Positions 16,403-24,798 of a stretch of 38,533 nucleotides of DNA are shown here, one piece after another. Every line of letters begins with the position of its first letter. The stretch's first letter is position 1. The notes below the pieces were generated by a model. That model saw nothing but the letters and a program-made list of their open reading frames with translations, was not told the origin of the DNA and did not search any database. Made by a program: the position numbers and the translations under genes. This DNA comes from Allomuricauda sp. (lineage in GTDB: Bacteria; Bacteroidota; Bacteroidia; Flavobacteriales; Flavobacteriaceae): the NCBI RefSeq assembly GCF_002699205.1, contig NZ_PABT01000039.1, forward strand, positions 1 to 38,533. The letters are read 5' to 3'.

Positions 16403-17290
16403 TTATTTAGTGCCCAACATTGGGAACATCTCTTTGATTTCCTCGTCTGTGGGTTGTTTGCCATATTCGCAGATTTCGAAAAACTCGACCTGTTGAACTT
16501 TGGACACATCTACATTTGGATACCATTTTTTAACAGCTTCCAAAGTGCTTGCGTCCGGTTTTCTGTTCATCCACTTATCCTTTAACCAGGCCAATCTTTC
16601 CTTTTCACCGGTCGGGATCGTGGAAGGATCTATGCCATTGGTCCAAGGCAACCACTCAAACATTTGGGAATCGTGTGCCGCCAGACCTTTCACCTTTGTA
16701 TCGATGACATCGTCCACGATTACAGCTATATCCTTTTGAAATGGGTATGGCTTTTGAAAATGATCGCTCATGTAAAGGAACACAGGGTTCTTTTTAAGTG
16801 GCGGGGTGTCCGGGGCAACGTTGGGAACTATGTTCATATATGCTGCATCCTGTACCACGGAACCGGCGTTTCTATGATCTGGGTGGTAATCATTGGGCCT
16901 AAGTCCCAAAACTATATCCGCATTCCAGTCCCGTATCCTACGGATCACTTCCAAACGGACATTCAATGTTGGGAACAATTCTCCGTCATGGTTGTCCAAA
17001 ACTTCGTATTCCGCGATGCCCAATGCCATTGCCGCATCTTTGGCCTCTTGCCTACGTTTTTTGCCCAATACACCACCGCCCATTGCATAATGTCCGGCAT
17101 CACCATTGGTCAGTGCAAGGAATTTCACATTGTGTCCCATTTTTGCGAACAGGGCCGCTGTTCCGCCAAACTTGGAATCACAGTCATCTGGGTGTGCACC
17201 GATGGCCAAAATATTTAAGACTTTCTTTTGTTGGGCCTGAATTGTTGCAAATGCAAAGCATAAACAAACCGCCATAATTAATTTTCTCAT
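16403..17290 (-). CDS. Secreted PIG-L/LmbE-type N-deacetylase
   Basis: 295 residues from MRKLIMAVCLCFAF, with a Sec signal peptide ending at about residue 20 (TIQAQ|Q). The zinc-binding motif AHPDD is at residues 32-36 (H33, D35, D36) and the distal motif HPDHR at 136-140 (H139). Both are hallmarks of the family, which removes acetyl groups from N-acetylglucosamine-type sugars. The frame extends eight residues upstream to 17314, but the signal peptide starts cleanly at 17290. Export to the periplasm is notable, since most PIG-L enzymes are cytoplasmic. Standing between SusD and the permease, it probably removes N-acetyl groups from glycan fragments before import. The 211-base gap before it shows no gene. 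Confidence 0.9.
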   Translation of the reverse strand: MRKLIMAVCLCFAFATIQAQQKKVLNILAIGAHPDDCDSKFGGTAALFAKMGHNVKFLALTNGDAGHYAMGGGVLGKKRRQEAKDAAMALGIAEYEVLDNHDGELFPTLNVRLEVIRRIRDWNADIVLGLRPNDYHPDHRNAGSVVQDAAYMNIVPNVAPDTPPLKKNPVFLYMSDHFQKPYPFQKDIAVIVDDVIDTKVKGLAAHDSQMFEWLPWTNGIDPSTIPTGEKERLAWLKDKWMNRKPDASTLEAVKKWYPNVDVSKVQQVEFFEICEYGKQPTDEEIKEMFPMLGTK

Positions 17291-17501
17291 GTTTCTACTT
17301 GATATTTGGTTCATTAAAATTTTACAATTTCCGTTCTGGTCACTTCTTTTGAAGCAACTATATTTTTATGATTCCGTCTTCCAATTTTTGTTAATTATAG
17401 ATCCATAGTTCTAAGTAGGCAATTCATGGTTCGGGAGCTATCAATCAAACTAACTTAAAATGGATACAAACAAAATCTTGTTGAATATTTGTTTCAGCTT
17501 T

Positions 17502-18881
17502 TTAGTTCTGATCAAAGTTTGGATTAATATCCATTTCCCTTTGCGGGATATAGAAATATTCCCTGGTACCGGTTATAAAGTCTTCTGCCTCGATAACTTT
17601 ATCAATGGCATTGAAACGCTTAAGGTCTGCCCATCTATGGTTTTCAAAAGCGAGTTCCACCCTTCTTTCATGAAGCAATTTTTCTTCAAAAGTACCGGGT
17701 GTTGTTTCATCGATATCCGGTAACCCGGCCCTGTTCCTGACCTCGTTGATAAGGTCATAACTTTCCGATGTTTCCCCTAAAGCCTCTGCCAACATAAGCA
17801 GGACATCGGCATAACGAAATACCACAAAATTGATATCGGAATCGTTCTCGATCGCCAAATCTGATTGGTACTTTTTGACATGTAACTGTTCCACTACTTC
17901 CCCTTCAAGGTTCACGTAAGTGTCTGCCATGGAAACATCATACCTCAAATCACCATCTTCATAAGCTTCCATCATAGAGGTTGTTGGACGGTTTCTTCCA
18001 AAACCGGAACCCGTCTGCAGATCGGTACTTGGTGAAAAATCGTTGGTAAAAAGACTTCCTTGGCCAATACCTCCACTGATATACTGCACTTCGAAAATGG
18101 ATTCTGCATTGTTCTCATTGGCAACGCCCCACAAATCGGAATAACTTGGCAATAGTTCGTAGCCATAATCGGATATGATTCTTCTGAGAACGGTTTCTGC
18201 CGCGGAATTTTCACCCAAGGTCAACAATACTTTGGCCAACAAGGTAGCTGCTGCCCCTTTTGTGGCCTTGCCTACCTCACTTGCCGTATAGGAAACCGGC
18301 AAACCTGCTTCAGCAGTGGTCAAATCCGTGACCAATTGTTCAAGAACAGTGGTTTCATTGACCTGTGTAAGTTCGTCACCGGCAACAAAAGGCGTCAACT
18401 GCAATGGGATATTTCCAAAGCCAATGGCCAAATGGTAATACACCAATGATCTGATAAACAATGCCTCTCCAATAATCCTGTTCTTGTCGGCCGAGTCCAT
18501 TTCTATGGATTCAATACGGTCCAAGATCACATTACAGTTGGAAATCACACTATAGGATTCACTCCAAGCTGCCGTAATCTGTTCGTTCAAAGCATCCTCG
18601 GTGAATGAATTTATTTCCGTGTACTGCCGTGCCAATCCCGTGGCATCCGGTCCTTGGTCCGTGTTGTCACTACGCATCTCAAACATGGTCCAATAACCAC
18701 GTCCATACAATCCCGTACCCTGCAATCCTGCATAACTGGCAGTAACCGCAGCTTCAAAGTCGTCCGAGGTATTGTAAAAATCAGCCTCGTTTCTGTTGGA
18801 AATTGGCGAAAGATCTGTAAAGTCTTCACTACACCCGGTAAATAGCGCCGTGCATAGCATTATGTATATTATTCTTTTCAT
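17502..18881 (-). CDS. SusD-family glycan-binding lipoprotein
   Basis: 459 residues with a lipoprotein signal (CTALFTGCSEDF, Cys at 16). The mature protein starts LSPISNRNEADFYNTSDDFE, typical of the SusD/RagB N-terminus. Helical TPR-like segments follow, and the C-terminus holds LLHERRVELAFENHRWADLKRF and the ending REMDINPNFDQN, characteristic of SusD. It caps the SusC barrel at the outer membrane and binds oligosaccharide. It follows susC by 17 bases in the same operon. Substrate specificity is not readable from sequence. Confidence 0.95.
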   Translation of the reverse strand: MKRIIYIMLCTALFTGCSEDFTDLSPISNRNEADFYNTSDDFEAAVTASYAGLQGTGLYGRGYWTMFEMRSDNTDQGPDATGLARQYTEINSFTEDALNEQITAAWSESYSVISNCNVILDRIESIEMDSADKNRIIGEALFIRSLVYYHLAIGFGNIPLQLTPFVAGDELTQVNETTVLEQLVTDLTTAEAGLPVSYTASEVGKATKGAAATLLAKVLLTLGENSAAETVLRRIISDYGYELLPSYSDLWGVANENNAESIFEVQYISGGIGQGSLFTNDFSPSTDLQTGSGFGRNRPTTSMMEAYEDGDLRYDVSMADTYVNLEGEVVEQLHVKKYQSDLAIENDSDINFVVFRYADVLLMLAEALGETSESYDLINEVRNRAGLPDIDETTPGTFEEKLLHERRVELAFENHRWADLKRFNAIDKVIEAEDFITGTREYFYIPQREMDINPNFDQN

Positions 18882-18898
18882 GTTTTTCCGTTTTTAGG

Positions 18899-21800
18899 TT
18901 AGAACTTTAGGTTTACCCCCAAGGTGAAGGATTGGGTCAATGGAAATGCCCCATAATCTTCTCCTGGTGTCAAACTATTCGTAGTAATGCTACTAACCTC
19001 TGGGTTATAACCGAGGTAATCGGTAATGGTAAAGAGATTTGTTCCGGTAACATAGAACCTAAGTCTCTGGATTTTGCTTCCAAAAAACTTATCTGTCGGC
19101 AATGTGTAACCCAAGGTCACATTTCTTAAACGTACATAGGATCCGTCCTCAACTTGAAAAGAAGAAGGCCTGTTGTTGTTTCCGTGGTTTCCAGATACCC
19201 TATCCGCTCGTGGCACAGATCCGTTTCCTGGCTCGGAAGCCGATACCCAACGCTCATTGAAAATGGCATATGAATTAAAATTCGCCTCACCGTTCTTCAT
19301 GTGCCTGGAAGTCAAGTTTAGAATTTCATTGCCTTCCACACCTTGGATCAAGAAACTGAAATCAATGTTCTTATAGGTCAACCTGTTGTTGATACCCCAG
19401 TTAAAATCAGGGAAATAACTACCTGTTACCGTCCTGTCGTCCGGGGTTATTTCACCATCGCCATCCACATCCTTGAACCTAAAGTCCCCAGGTGCAGGGT
19501 CCGGTGCCTGTGTATCAAACGGGGCCGCATCAATTTCAGCTTGGGTTTGATAAACTCCGTCCACCACGTAACCGTAATAACTACCGATTGGATCACCAAC
19601 CCTGGTTACGTGTCGTACACCAGCACTACCAGACGAATAAATGGGCTCATTGCTCTCGTTCAATGAAAGTACCTCGTTCTTGTTGGTGGAAAAGTTTATA
19701 TCCGTATTCCATGTAAAGTCTTCCCCAACAAAGTTTTTGGTACTCAGACCGATTTCAAAACCTTTGTTCTGTACTTCACCAAGGTTTCTTAATGTGGTTT
19801 CAAATCCAGAAACTGAAGAAATTGCAACGTTGAGCAACAAGTCCCTTGTTTTGGTATCATAGTAGTCCGCCAAAAGGAAAACTCTGTTATTGAACAATCC
19901 AAGCTCGATACCTAGATCAATTTGCTCGGATTTTTCCCAAGTCAGGTTAGGGTTTGGAATTGTGCTCTGCACAAGCCCGTTGATCTGGTTCCCTCCAAGG
20001 TTATAGTTCTGGGGTGACAATAAACCTACGGCACCATAATTTGGTATCTCAAAGTTTCCTGTCTGCCCCCAACTGGCACGTAACTTAAGTTCTGATATAG
20101 TTTCGGAATCCGCCAAAAAGTCTTCTTCGTTCAACCTCCAACCTACAGAGAAGGAAGGAAAATACCCAGTTTGGTTGTTTTTGCCGAATCGTGAGGATTT
20201 ATCGGAACGGAAGGTTCCCGTAAACAAATATTTGTCCTTATAACTATAATTTACCCTGAACAAGCTGGACAATAAGGACCATTGTTCCTGCACAGAGGTA
20301 CCGCCATATACCTGTCCACCACTTATGGTCGGCACAAGGTCATCAGGGTAGTTGTTGGCCAAGACCTGTTTAAGGTATACGTTGTCCTTTTGGGCCGTAT
20401 ATCCCAATACCGCATCAATGAAATGGTCACCAAATTCCTTGGTCCAGTTCAATGTGTTCTCCCATAACCAGTTGGTCTCTGTAGAGGAAGAAGCCTGTCC
20501 GTAAGGATTTCCATCTGCCGAATTACGATACAATAACGTACTGGCCCTGTAGAAATCTTGGTTGTACAGGTTGATATATACCCCTCCAAAAGTCTTAAAA
20601 CTCAATTCCGGAAGAATATCGTATGTCAATGCAAGGTTACCCCTTGTTTGGAATTGGAATATTTTATCGTCAACCGCTTCAATAATGGCCAATGGGTTAC
20701 TGGCCGTAGTGGTTCCACCACCCAAATACGATTGGTTGTTCAATTGATTGATGGTCCCATCAGCATTGTACGGGCTCACCGTTGGCGAATGTACAATGGC
20801 GGAATAAACGATTCCTGGAGGTGTTCCGAAATATGGTGAATTTGCAGGGACCCTTTGGTTTTCCGTAACCGTTGGGGCCAATCTTATGTCCAGGTTCAAT
20901 TTTTCCGTCAGTTGTGAATTTACGTTCAACAACACGGAATACCTCTCAAACTTGGACTTTTCAATGATACCCGTTTGGGAAAAATAACCTGATGATACAT
21001 AGAAACTGGTTTTATTTCTTACCGGTGAGGCGTACGAAAAGTTGTAGCTCTGTACCACTCCTGTCTTGAAAATCACATCTTGCCAATCGGTATCCGTACC
21101 ATCCCAATCAAGAAATGATTCAGGCATCTCGTAGTTGGCATTATTCCTATCGCCAGGTCCCATAGGATCATCTATGGACGCTCCGGGAACGTCCTGCAAA
21201 TAGGCATTGTTTCTAGCATCCCTGGTAAAATCGATGAGCTCTTCGGCATTCATCAAATCCAATTTATTGGCGACCGATTGCATGCTCACATAAGAATCAA
21301 AGGAAAAAACACCTTCATCGCTGTTCGATCCTTTCTTTGTGGTTATCAACAGCACACCGTTTCCTCCCCTGGACCCATATATGGCAGCGGCACTGGCATC
21401 CTTCAACACTTGAATGGATTCAATATCGTTGGGATTCAATGTGGCCAAAGGGTTGATCGTTGGTGGTTGAAAAGCTGAACTTCTATTTGCCACGGTACCC
21501 AGCGTGCTGGATGAAGTCAAGTTACGGGAAATTGGGATTCCATCCACCACGAACAATGGATCGTTCCCTGCGGATATGGACCCCGAACCCCTAACACGAA
21601 TGTTTGGTGCGGCCCCTGGTTCCCCAGATACTTCTTGCACCTGTACACCGGTCACTTGTCCGATCAATGCACTTTCAGGTGTCAATGCCGGCACTTCGGT
21701 TATGGTCTCAGGTGTGATCGAAACTACGGACCCGGTCACCTTTTTCTTTGCCAATGTACCGTATCCGACAACAACCACCTCTTCCAAGGCGGCGGCGTCC

Positions 21801-22426
21801 TGTTCCATGGTAACGGTCACAGATGTTTGTCCGGCCACATCGATTTCTTTGGCCTTGAAACCGATATAGGTAACTTGGATAACTGTTACGCCCGCAGGCA
21901 TTGTTATCTCAAAATTTCCATCAAAATCGGTAGTAGCGCCCACATTGGTGCCCTTGGCGATAATGGTGGCACCTGCAAGGGGAATTCCTGCCTCATCCAA
22001 AACGACCCCGGTCAAATTGGATTGTGGCGGGTTCTCCGCGTTGATCTTCTTGGTTGGAACCAAGTTAGGAAGGGTCTTTCCTTTCTTTTTGATTACAATT
22101 TGTCTTGCAATAATCTCAAAGGACAAATCCGTGCCCTTGAAAACCTGCGTTAAAAAATCCTCAATACATAGGTTATCCCCGTTCACAGTAACCTTTCTGT
22201 CAATATTGACCTCGGAGGCTTCATAAAAGAATTTGTAGCCCGTTGATTCTGTAATGGTCTCGAATACATCACCCAATCTGGTGTTATCAAAGCTTTTTGC
22301 CACTTTATCATACTGCGCACAAGATGCAGCATTCACCTGACCAAGCATAAAGAGCAAGAAAAATCCATAAAGTAATCTTTTGCCCAGCCTTGGTGCTATG
22401 GCACATTTAGTTTTGGTTTTTTTCAT
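18899..22426 (-). CDS. SusC-family TonB-dependent transporter with STN signalling domain
   Basis: 1175 residues. A signal peptide ends near residue 36. An STN (secretin/TonB N-terminal) domain covers about 40-115, then a carboxypeptidase-regulatory beta-sandwich (LTGVVLDEAGIPLAGATIIA, about 133-210), the plug (ESIQVLKDASAAAIYGSRGG) and a 22-strand barrel ending in SFTLGVNLKF. It imports glycan fragments through the outer membrane with TonB energy. The STN domain is the part that contacts a FecR anti-sigma factor, and a FecR gene lies just upstream, so substrate binding probably signals to the ECF sigma factor. Start ATG at 22426, 69 bases after the FecR stop. Confidence 0.96.
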   Translation of the reverse strand: MKKTKTKCAIAPRLGKRLLYGFFLLFMLGQVNAASCAQYDKVAKSFDNTRLGDVFETITESTGYKFFYEASEVNIDRKVTVNGDNLCIEDFLTQVFKGTDLSFEIIARQIVIKKKGKTLPNLVPTKKINAENPPQSNLTGVVLDEAGIPLAGATIIAKGTNVGATTDFDGNFEITMPAGVTVIQVTYIGFKAKEIDVAGQTSVTVTMEQDAAALEEVVVVGYGTLAKKKVTGSVVSITPETITEVPALTPESALIGQVTGVQVQEVSGEPGAAPNIRVRGSGSISAGNDPLFVVDGIPISRNLTSSSTLGTVANRSSAFQPPTINPLATLNPNDIESIQVLKDASAAAIYGSRGGNGVLLITTKKGSNSDEGVFSFDSYVSMQSVANKLDLMNAEELIDFTRDARNNAYLQDVPGASIDDPMGPGDRNNANYEMPESFLDWDGTDTDWQDVIFKTGVVQSYNFSYASPVRNKTSFYVSSGYFSQTGIIEKSKFERYSVLLNVNSQLTEKLNLDIRLAPTVTENQRVPANSPYFGTPPGIVYSAIVHSPTVSPYNADGTINQLNNQSYLGGGTTTASNPLAIIEAVDDKIFQFQTRGNLALTYDILPELSFKTFGGVYINLYNQDFYRASTLLYRNSADGNPYGQASSSTETNWLWENTLNWTKEFGDHFIDAVLGYTAQKDNVYLKQVLANNYPDDLVPTISGGQVYGGTSVQEQWSLLSSLFRVNYSYKDKYLFTGTFRSDKSSRFGKNNQTGYFPSFSVGWRLNEEDFLADSETISELKLRASWGQTGNFEIPNYGAVGLLSPQNYNLGGNQINGLVQSTIPNPNLTWEKSEQIDLGIELGLFNNRVFLLADYYDTKTRDLLLNVAISSVSGFETTLRNLGEVQNKGFEIGLSTKNFVGEDFTWNTDINFSTNKNEVLSLNESNEPIYSSGSAGVRHVTRVGDPIGSYYGYVVDGVYQTQAEIDAAPFDTQAPDPAPGDFRFKDVDGDGEITPDDRTVTGSYFPDFNWGINNRLTYKNIDFSFLIQGVEGNEILNLTSRHMKNGEANFNSYAIFNERWVSASEPGNGSVPRADRVSGNHGNNNRPSSFQVEDGSYVRLRNVTLGYTLPTDKFFGSKIQRLRFYVTGTNLFTITDYLGYNPEVSSITTNSLTPGEDYGAFPLTQSFTLGVNLKF

Positions 22427-22495
22427 AATTGAATTAGTCTAGTTAGTAATTGTTTTTTTGGTATTGATGGTTTTTTATTTCATAGGCACTATTCT

Positions 22496-23665
22496 TTAAG
22501 GTTCTTTAATTGTTATTGTACTTTCTTCAATATCGTAACTAAAATGTGTATGTGCCTGGATAGTCCTAAGGACATGGTCTATGGTCTCCTCATCGAACAT
22601 TCCCGTGAACCTTCGCTCATCCAGTGCATCATACTCGTTGATTATCTTTATGTTATACTGACGTTGCAGTCTTTTTATAATTTGCCCCATGGATTCGTTC
22701 TCGAAGGCCAAAATGCCCTTGGTCCAGGATATGTACGGGGACACATCGACATCTTCCACAACAAAATCATTTTTATCCCCTATCAACTTTGAAGCTTTTT
22801 GGGAAGGTCTCAACATTTGCAGTCCATCCGAACTTGTTTTGTCCGGGATACCAACCCCCACGGACCCTTCCACCAATACCACTTCGCTTGTACCATCCTC
22901 TTTGTAGGCAGAGACATTGAAGACCGTTCCAAAAACTTGGGTGTACATGGTTTCTGTCCTAACTATAAAAGGTTGGTTTGGGTTTTTGGCCACTTCAAAA
23001 AATGCTTCCCCTTCAAGTTGCACCTCCCTATGGTCCATTCCCTCAAAACTTGACGGATAAGTAAGACTAGATCCAGAGTTCAGCATGACCACCGATCCAT
23101 CCTGCAGGGTGACGGATAGATTTTTGCCATAAGGCACCCTTATTGTATTGTTCCTTATTTCGCCCTCCGTTATCTGTGCATCTTTCTGGGTCAAAACCCC
23201 CTTAACAAGGCTGACAACGGTACTTCCATTTTCACTTTGGACGGTAGCATCGGATTCTGGATCGAAGATCAAAACTTCGCCATTCTCCAATTGGAGTGTA
23301 ATTTGATCGGGATCGACCTTGACCGGAATATCTATCCCAAGGCCCTGATTTAACAAAAAGTACAAAGAGGAACCAACGATGATCATGATCACTGCTGCAT
23401 ATTTCCACATTTGGCCACCGGCATACAACGGCCGAACTTTTGTAGTTTCTTTTTCCTTAATGGTATGTAAGAAACTTTCAAAGGCTTCTTCGGTTGACCA
23501 GGGCTTGTCCTCATACTTGACCAAAAAATCGGCTTGCACCAACTTTTTGAACACGTCCTTGTTGTTTCCCTTTTTGACCCATTCGTACAAAATGGCCAAT
23601 TCTTCCTGGGAGGCTTCTTGGTTGATATACCTGGTAATTATTCTTCTGATATCAATTCTGGTCAT
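22496..23665 (-). CDS. FecR-type anti-sigma factor
   Basis: 389 residues. A cytoplasmic N-terminal sigma-binding region (1-85; ITRYINQEASQEELAILYEW) precedes one membrane helix (about 92-108, AAVIMIIVGSSLYFLL). The periplasmic FecR domain follows (VPYGKNLSVTLQDGSVVML, GEAFFEVAKNPNQPFIVRT), then a C-terminal DUF4974-like region (ILAFENESMGQIIKRLQRQY) that resembles the STN fold. It holds the ECF sigma factor inactive until the SusC STN domain signals substrate. The sigma gene is 148 bases upstream on the same strand; that gap shows no clear promoter. Start ATG at 23665. Confidence 0.95.
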   Translation of the reverse strand: MTRIDIRRIITRYINQEASQEELAILYEWVKKGNNKDVFKKLVQADFLVKYEDKPWSTEEAFESFLHTIKEKETTKVRPLYAGGQMWKYAAVIMIIVGSSLYFLLNQGLGIDIPVKVDPDQITLQLENGEVLIFDPESDATVQSENGSTVVSLVKGVLTQKDAQITEGEIRNNTIRVPYGKNLSVTLQDGSVVMLNSGSSLTYPSSFEGMDHREVQLEGEAFFEVAKNPNQPFIVRTETMYTQVFGTVFNVSAYKEDGTSEVVLVEGSVGVGIPDKTSSDGLQMLRPSQKASKLIGDKNDFVVEDVDVSPYISWTKGILAFENESMGQIIKRLQRQYNIKIINEYDALDERRFTGMFDEETIDHVLRTIQAHTHFSYDIEESTITIKEP

Positions 23666-23813
23666 TTGAAAAATATTGTCACTTTTAAAAGAGACGCAGT
23701 ATTTTTCAAAAACCCCTACTTGATTCTATTTTTTTAACATTTGAAGTATGGAATATGCGTTTTTGCCCCGATTATATTGAAACGTCCATATTGGTGTCCA
23801 GGCTGGATGGGTA

Positions 23814-24368
23814 CTATAAGAAGATGGTCAATTGCGCTCTAAGACGCTTCATGGCCTTGGCCATATGAACCTCTACGGTTTTTATCGAAATTTGGAGTTG
23901 TTCCGAAATCTCCCTGTATTTAAGCCCTTCCTTTTTACTCATGATAAAGACTCTTTTACATTGTTCTGGTAAATTTTCTATTTCCTGTTCCACTTTTTTA
24001 AGTCTTTCCTCAAAAAGGGAGCTATCGGTTTCGATCATTTCCAAATATGCGTGCTGTTTAAGGTTTTCCAATAATTGAAATTCCTTTTTCTTTTTTCTCT
24101 GGGAATCAATAAACAGGTTATAGGCTACCTTGAATATATACCGTTTTAATTTATTCTTTGAAACAAACAATTTTTTCCTGTTGTCCCAAATCTTTATAAA
24201 AGTCTGTTGTGCGATATCTTCCGCCATCTTGGTGTTCCCACAGATTGCGGTCATGTAATTACAAAGCTCTTTGTGGTATACCTTAAAAAGATACCCATAG
24301 GCATCCTTGCAGCCATTTTTTAACTGCGAAATAAGATAGGATTCGTCTTTAAAGTTACTTTGGTCCAT
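23814..24368 (-). CDS. ECF RNA polymerase sigma factor (FecI/SusCD-associated)
   Basis: 184 residues. Region 2 covers about residues 25-95 (LFKVYHKELCNYMTAICGN, MAEDIAQQTFIKIWDNRKKL), the part that binds core polymerase and the -10 region. Region 4 covers about 125-180 (IENLPEQCKRVFIMSKKEGL, YREISEQLQISIKTVEVHM), with the helix-turn-helix for the -35 element. The layout is the Bacteroidota ECF family that sits beside FecR and SusCD and activates the same locus. Start ATG at 24366-24368. It is the first gene of the locus, behind a 430-base gap with two inverted repeats. Confidence 0.95.
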   Translation of the reverse strand: MDQSNFKDESYLISQLKNGCKDAYGYLFKVYHKELCNYMTAICGNTKMAEDIAQQTFIKIWDNRKKLFVSKNKLKRYIFKVAYNLFIDSQRKKKKEFQLLENLKQHAYLEMIETDSSLFEERLKKVEQEIENLPEQCKRVFIMSKKEGLKYREISEQLQISIKTVEVHMAKAMKRLRAQLTIFL

Positions 24369-24798
24369 TTTTCTGCCTTTCTTTTAAGTAAACAAGTATG
24401 CGGGCAAAGGGTATTGAGCATAAACATATTTTCTGTTTATGCCATTAATCACATACTTTTTCATTTTTCGATTAGACCGTTCATTAAGAACGGCTCTTGT
24501 CCAAACAGAAAAGTACCATGCGCTGAAAACCGCCAAAAATAGAGCGATTTTTCAAAAGGAAAGTTAATTAGCTTCCTTGATTTTATAAAAAACCATTAAA
24601 AATACTACCAAAAAACGTTATCAAATTATAAAAAAATCTTTAACCAAACTGTTTTTATATAATTTTTTTAATTTTTCAAAAAAATATACCAGGACAATTT
24701 GTTTCCAAAAAACATGGATTAATAGGATAATTCCCGCCCATAAGCCGTATCCATTTTTTTTGAAAATACACACTAGTACCAACGGGAACAGCCAGTTA
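24369..24798. promoter_or_regulatory. 430-base regulatory gap upstream of the ECF sigma gene, two perfect inverted repeats
   Basis: No coding sequence is supported here. Two perfect dyads stand out: GCATAAAC and GTTTATGC separated by nine bases (24418-24442), and CCGTTC-ATTAA-GAACGG (24477-24493). Minus-strand TATTTTTG (24541 to 24534) matches the -7 consensus and would place both dyads in a long leader. Alternatively, TACCCTTTG near 24413-24405 would place the first dyad over the promoter. The remainder (about 24560-24720) is very AT-rich. No terminator for the preceding permease gene was recognised. Confidence 0.5.

Noticed and set aside
17468..17494. Inverted repeat AAACAAA ... TTTGTTT just after the SusD stop, as an attenuating hairpin
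   Set aside because: The stem is seven pairs, nearly all A-T, with a 13-base loop; it could easily be chance in AT-rich sequence.
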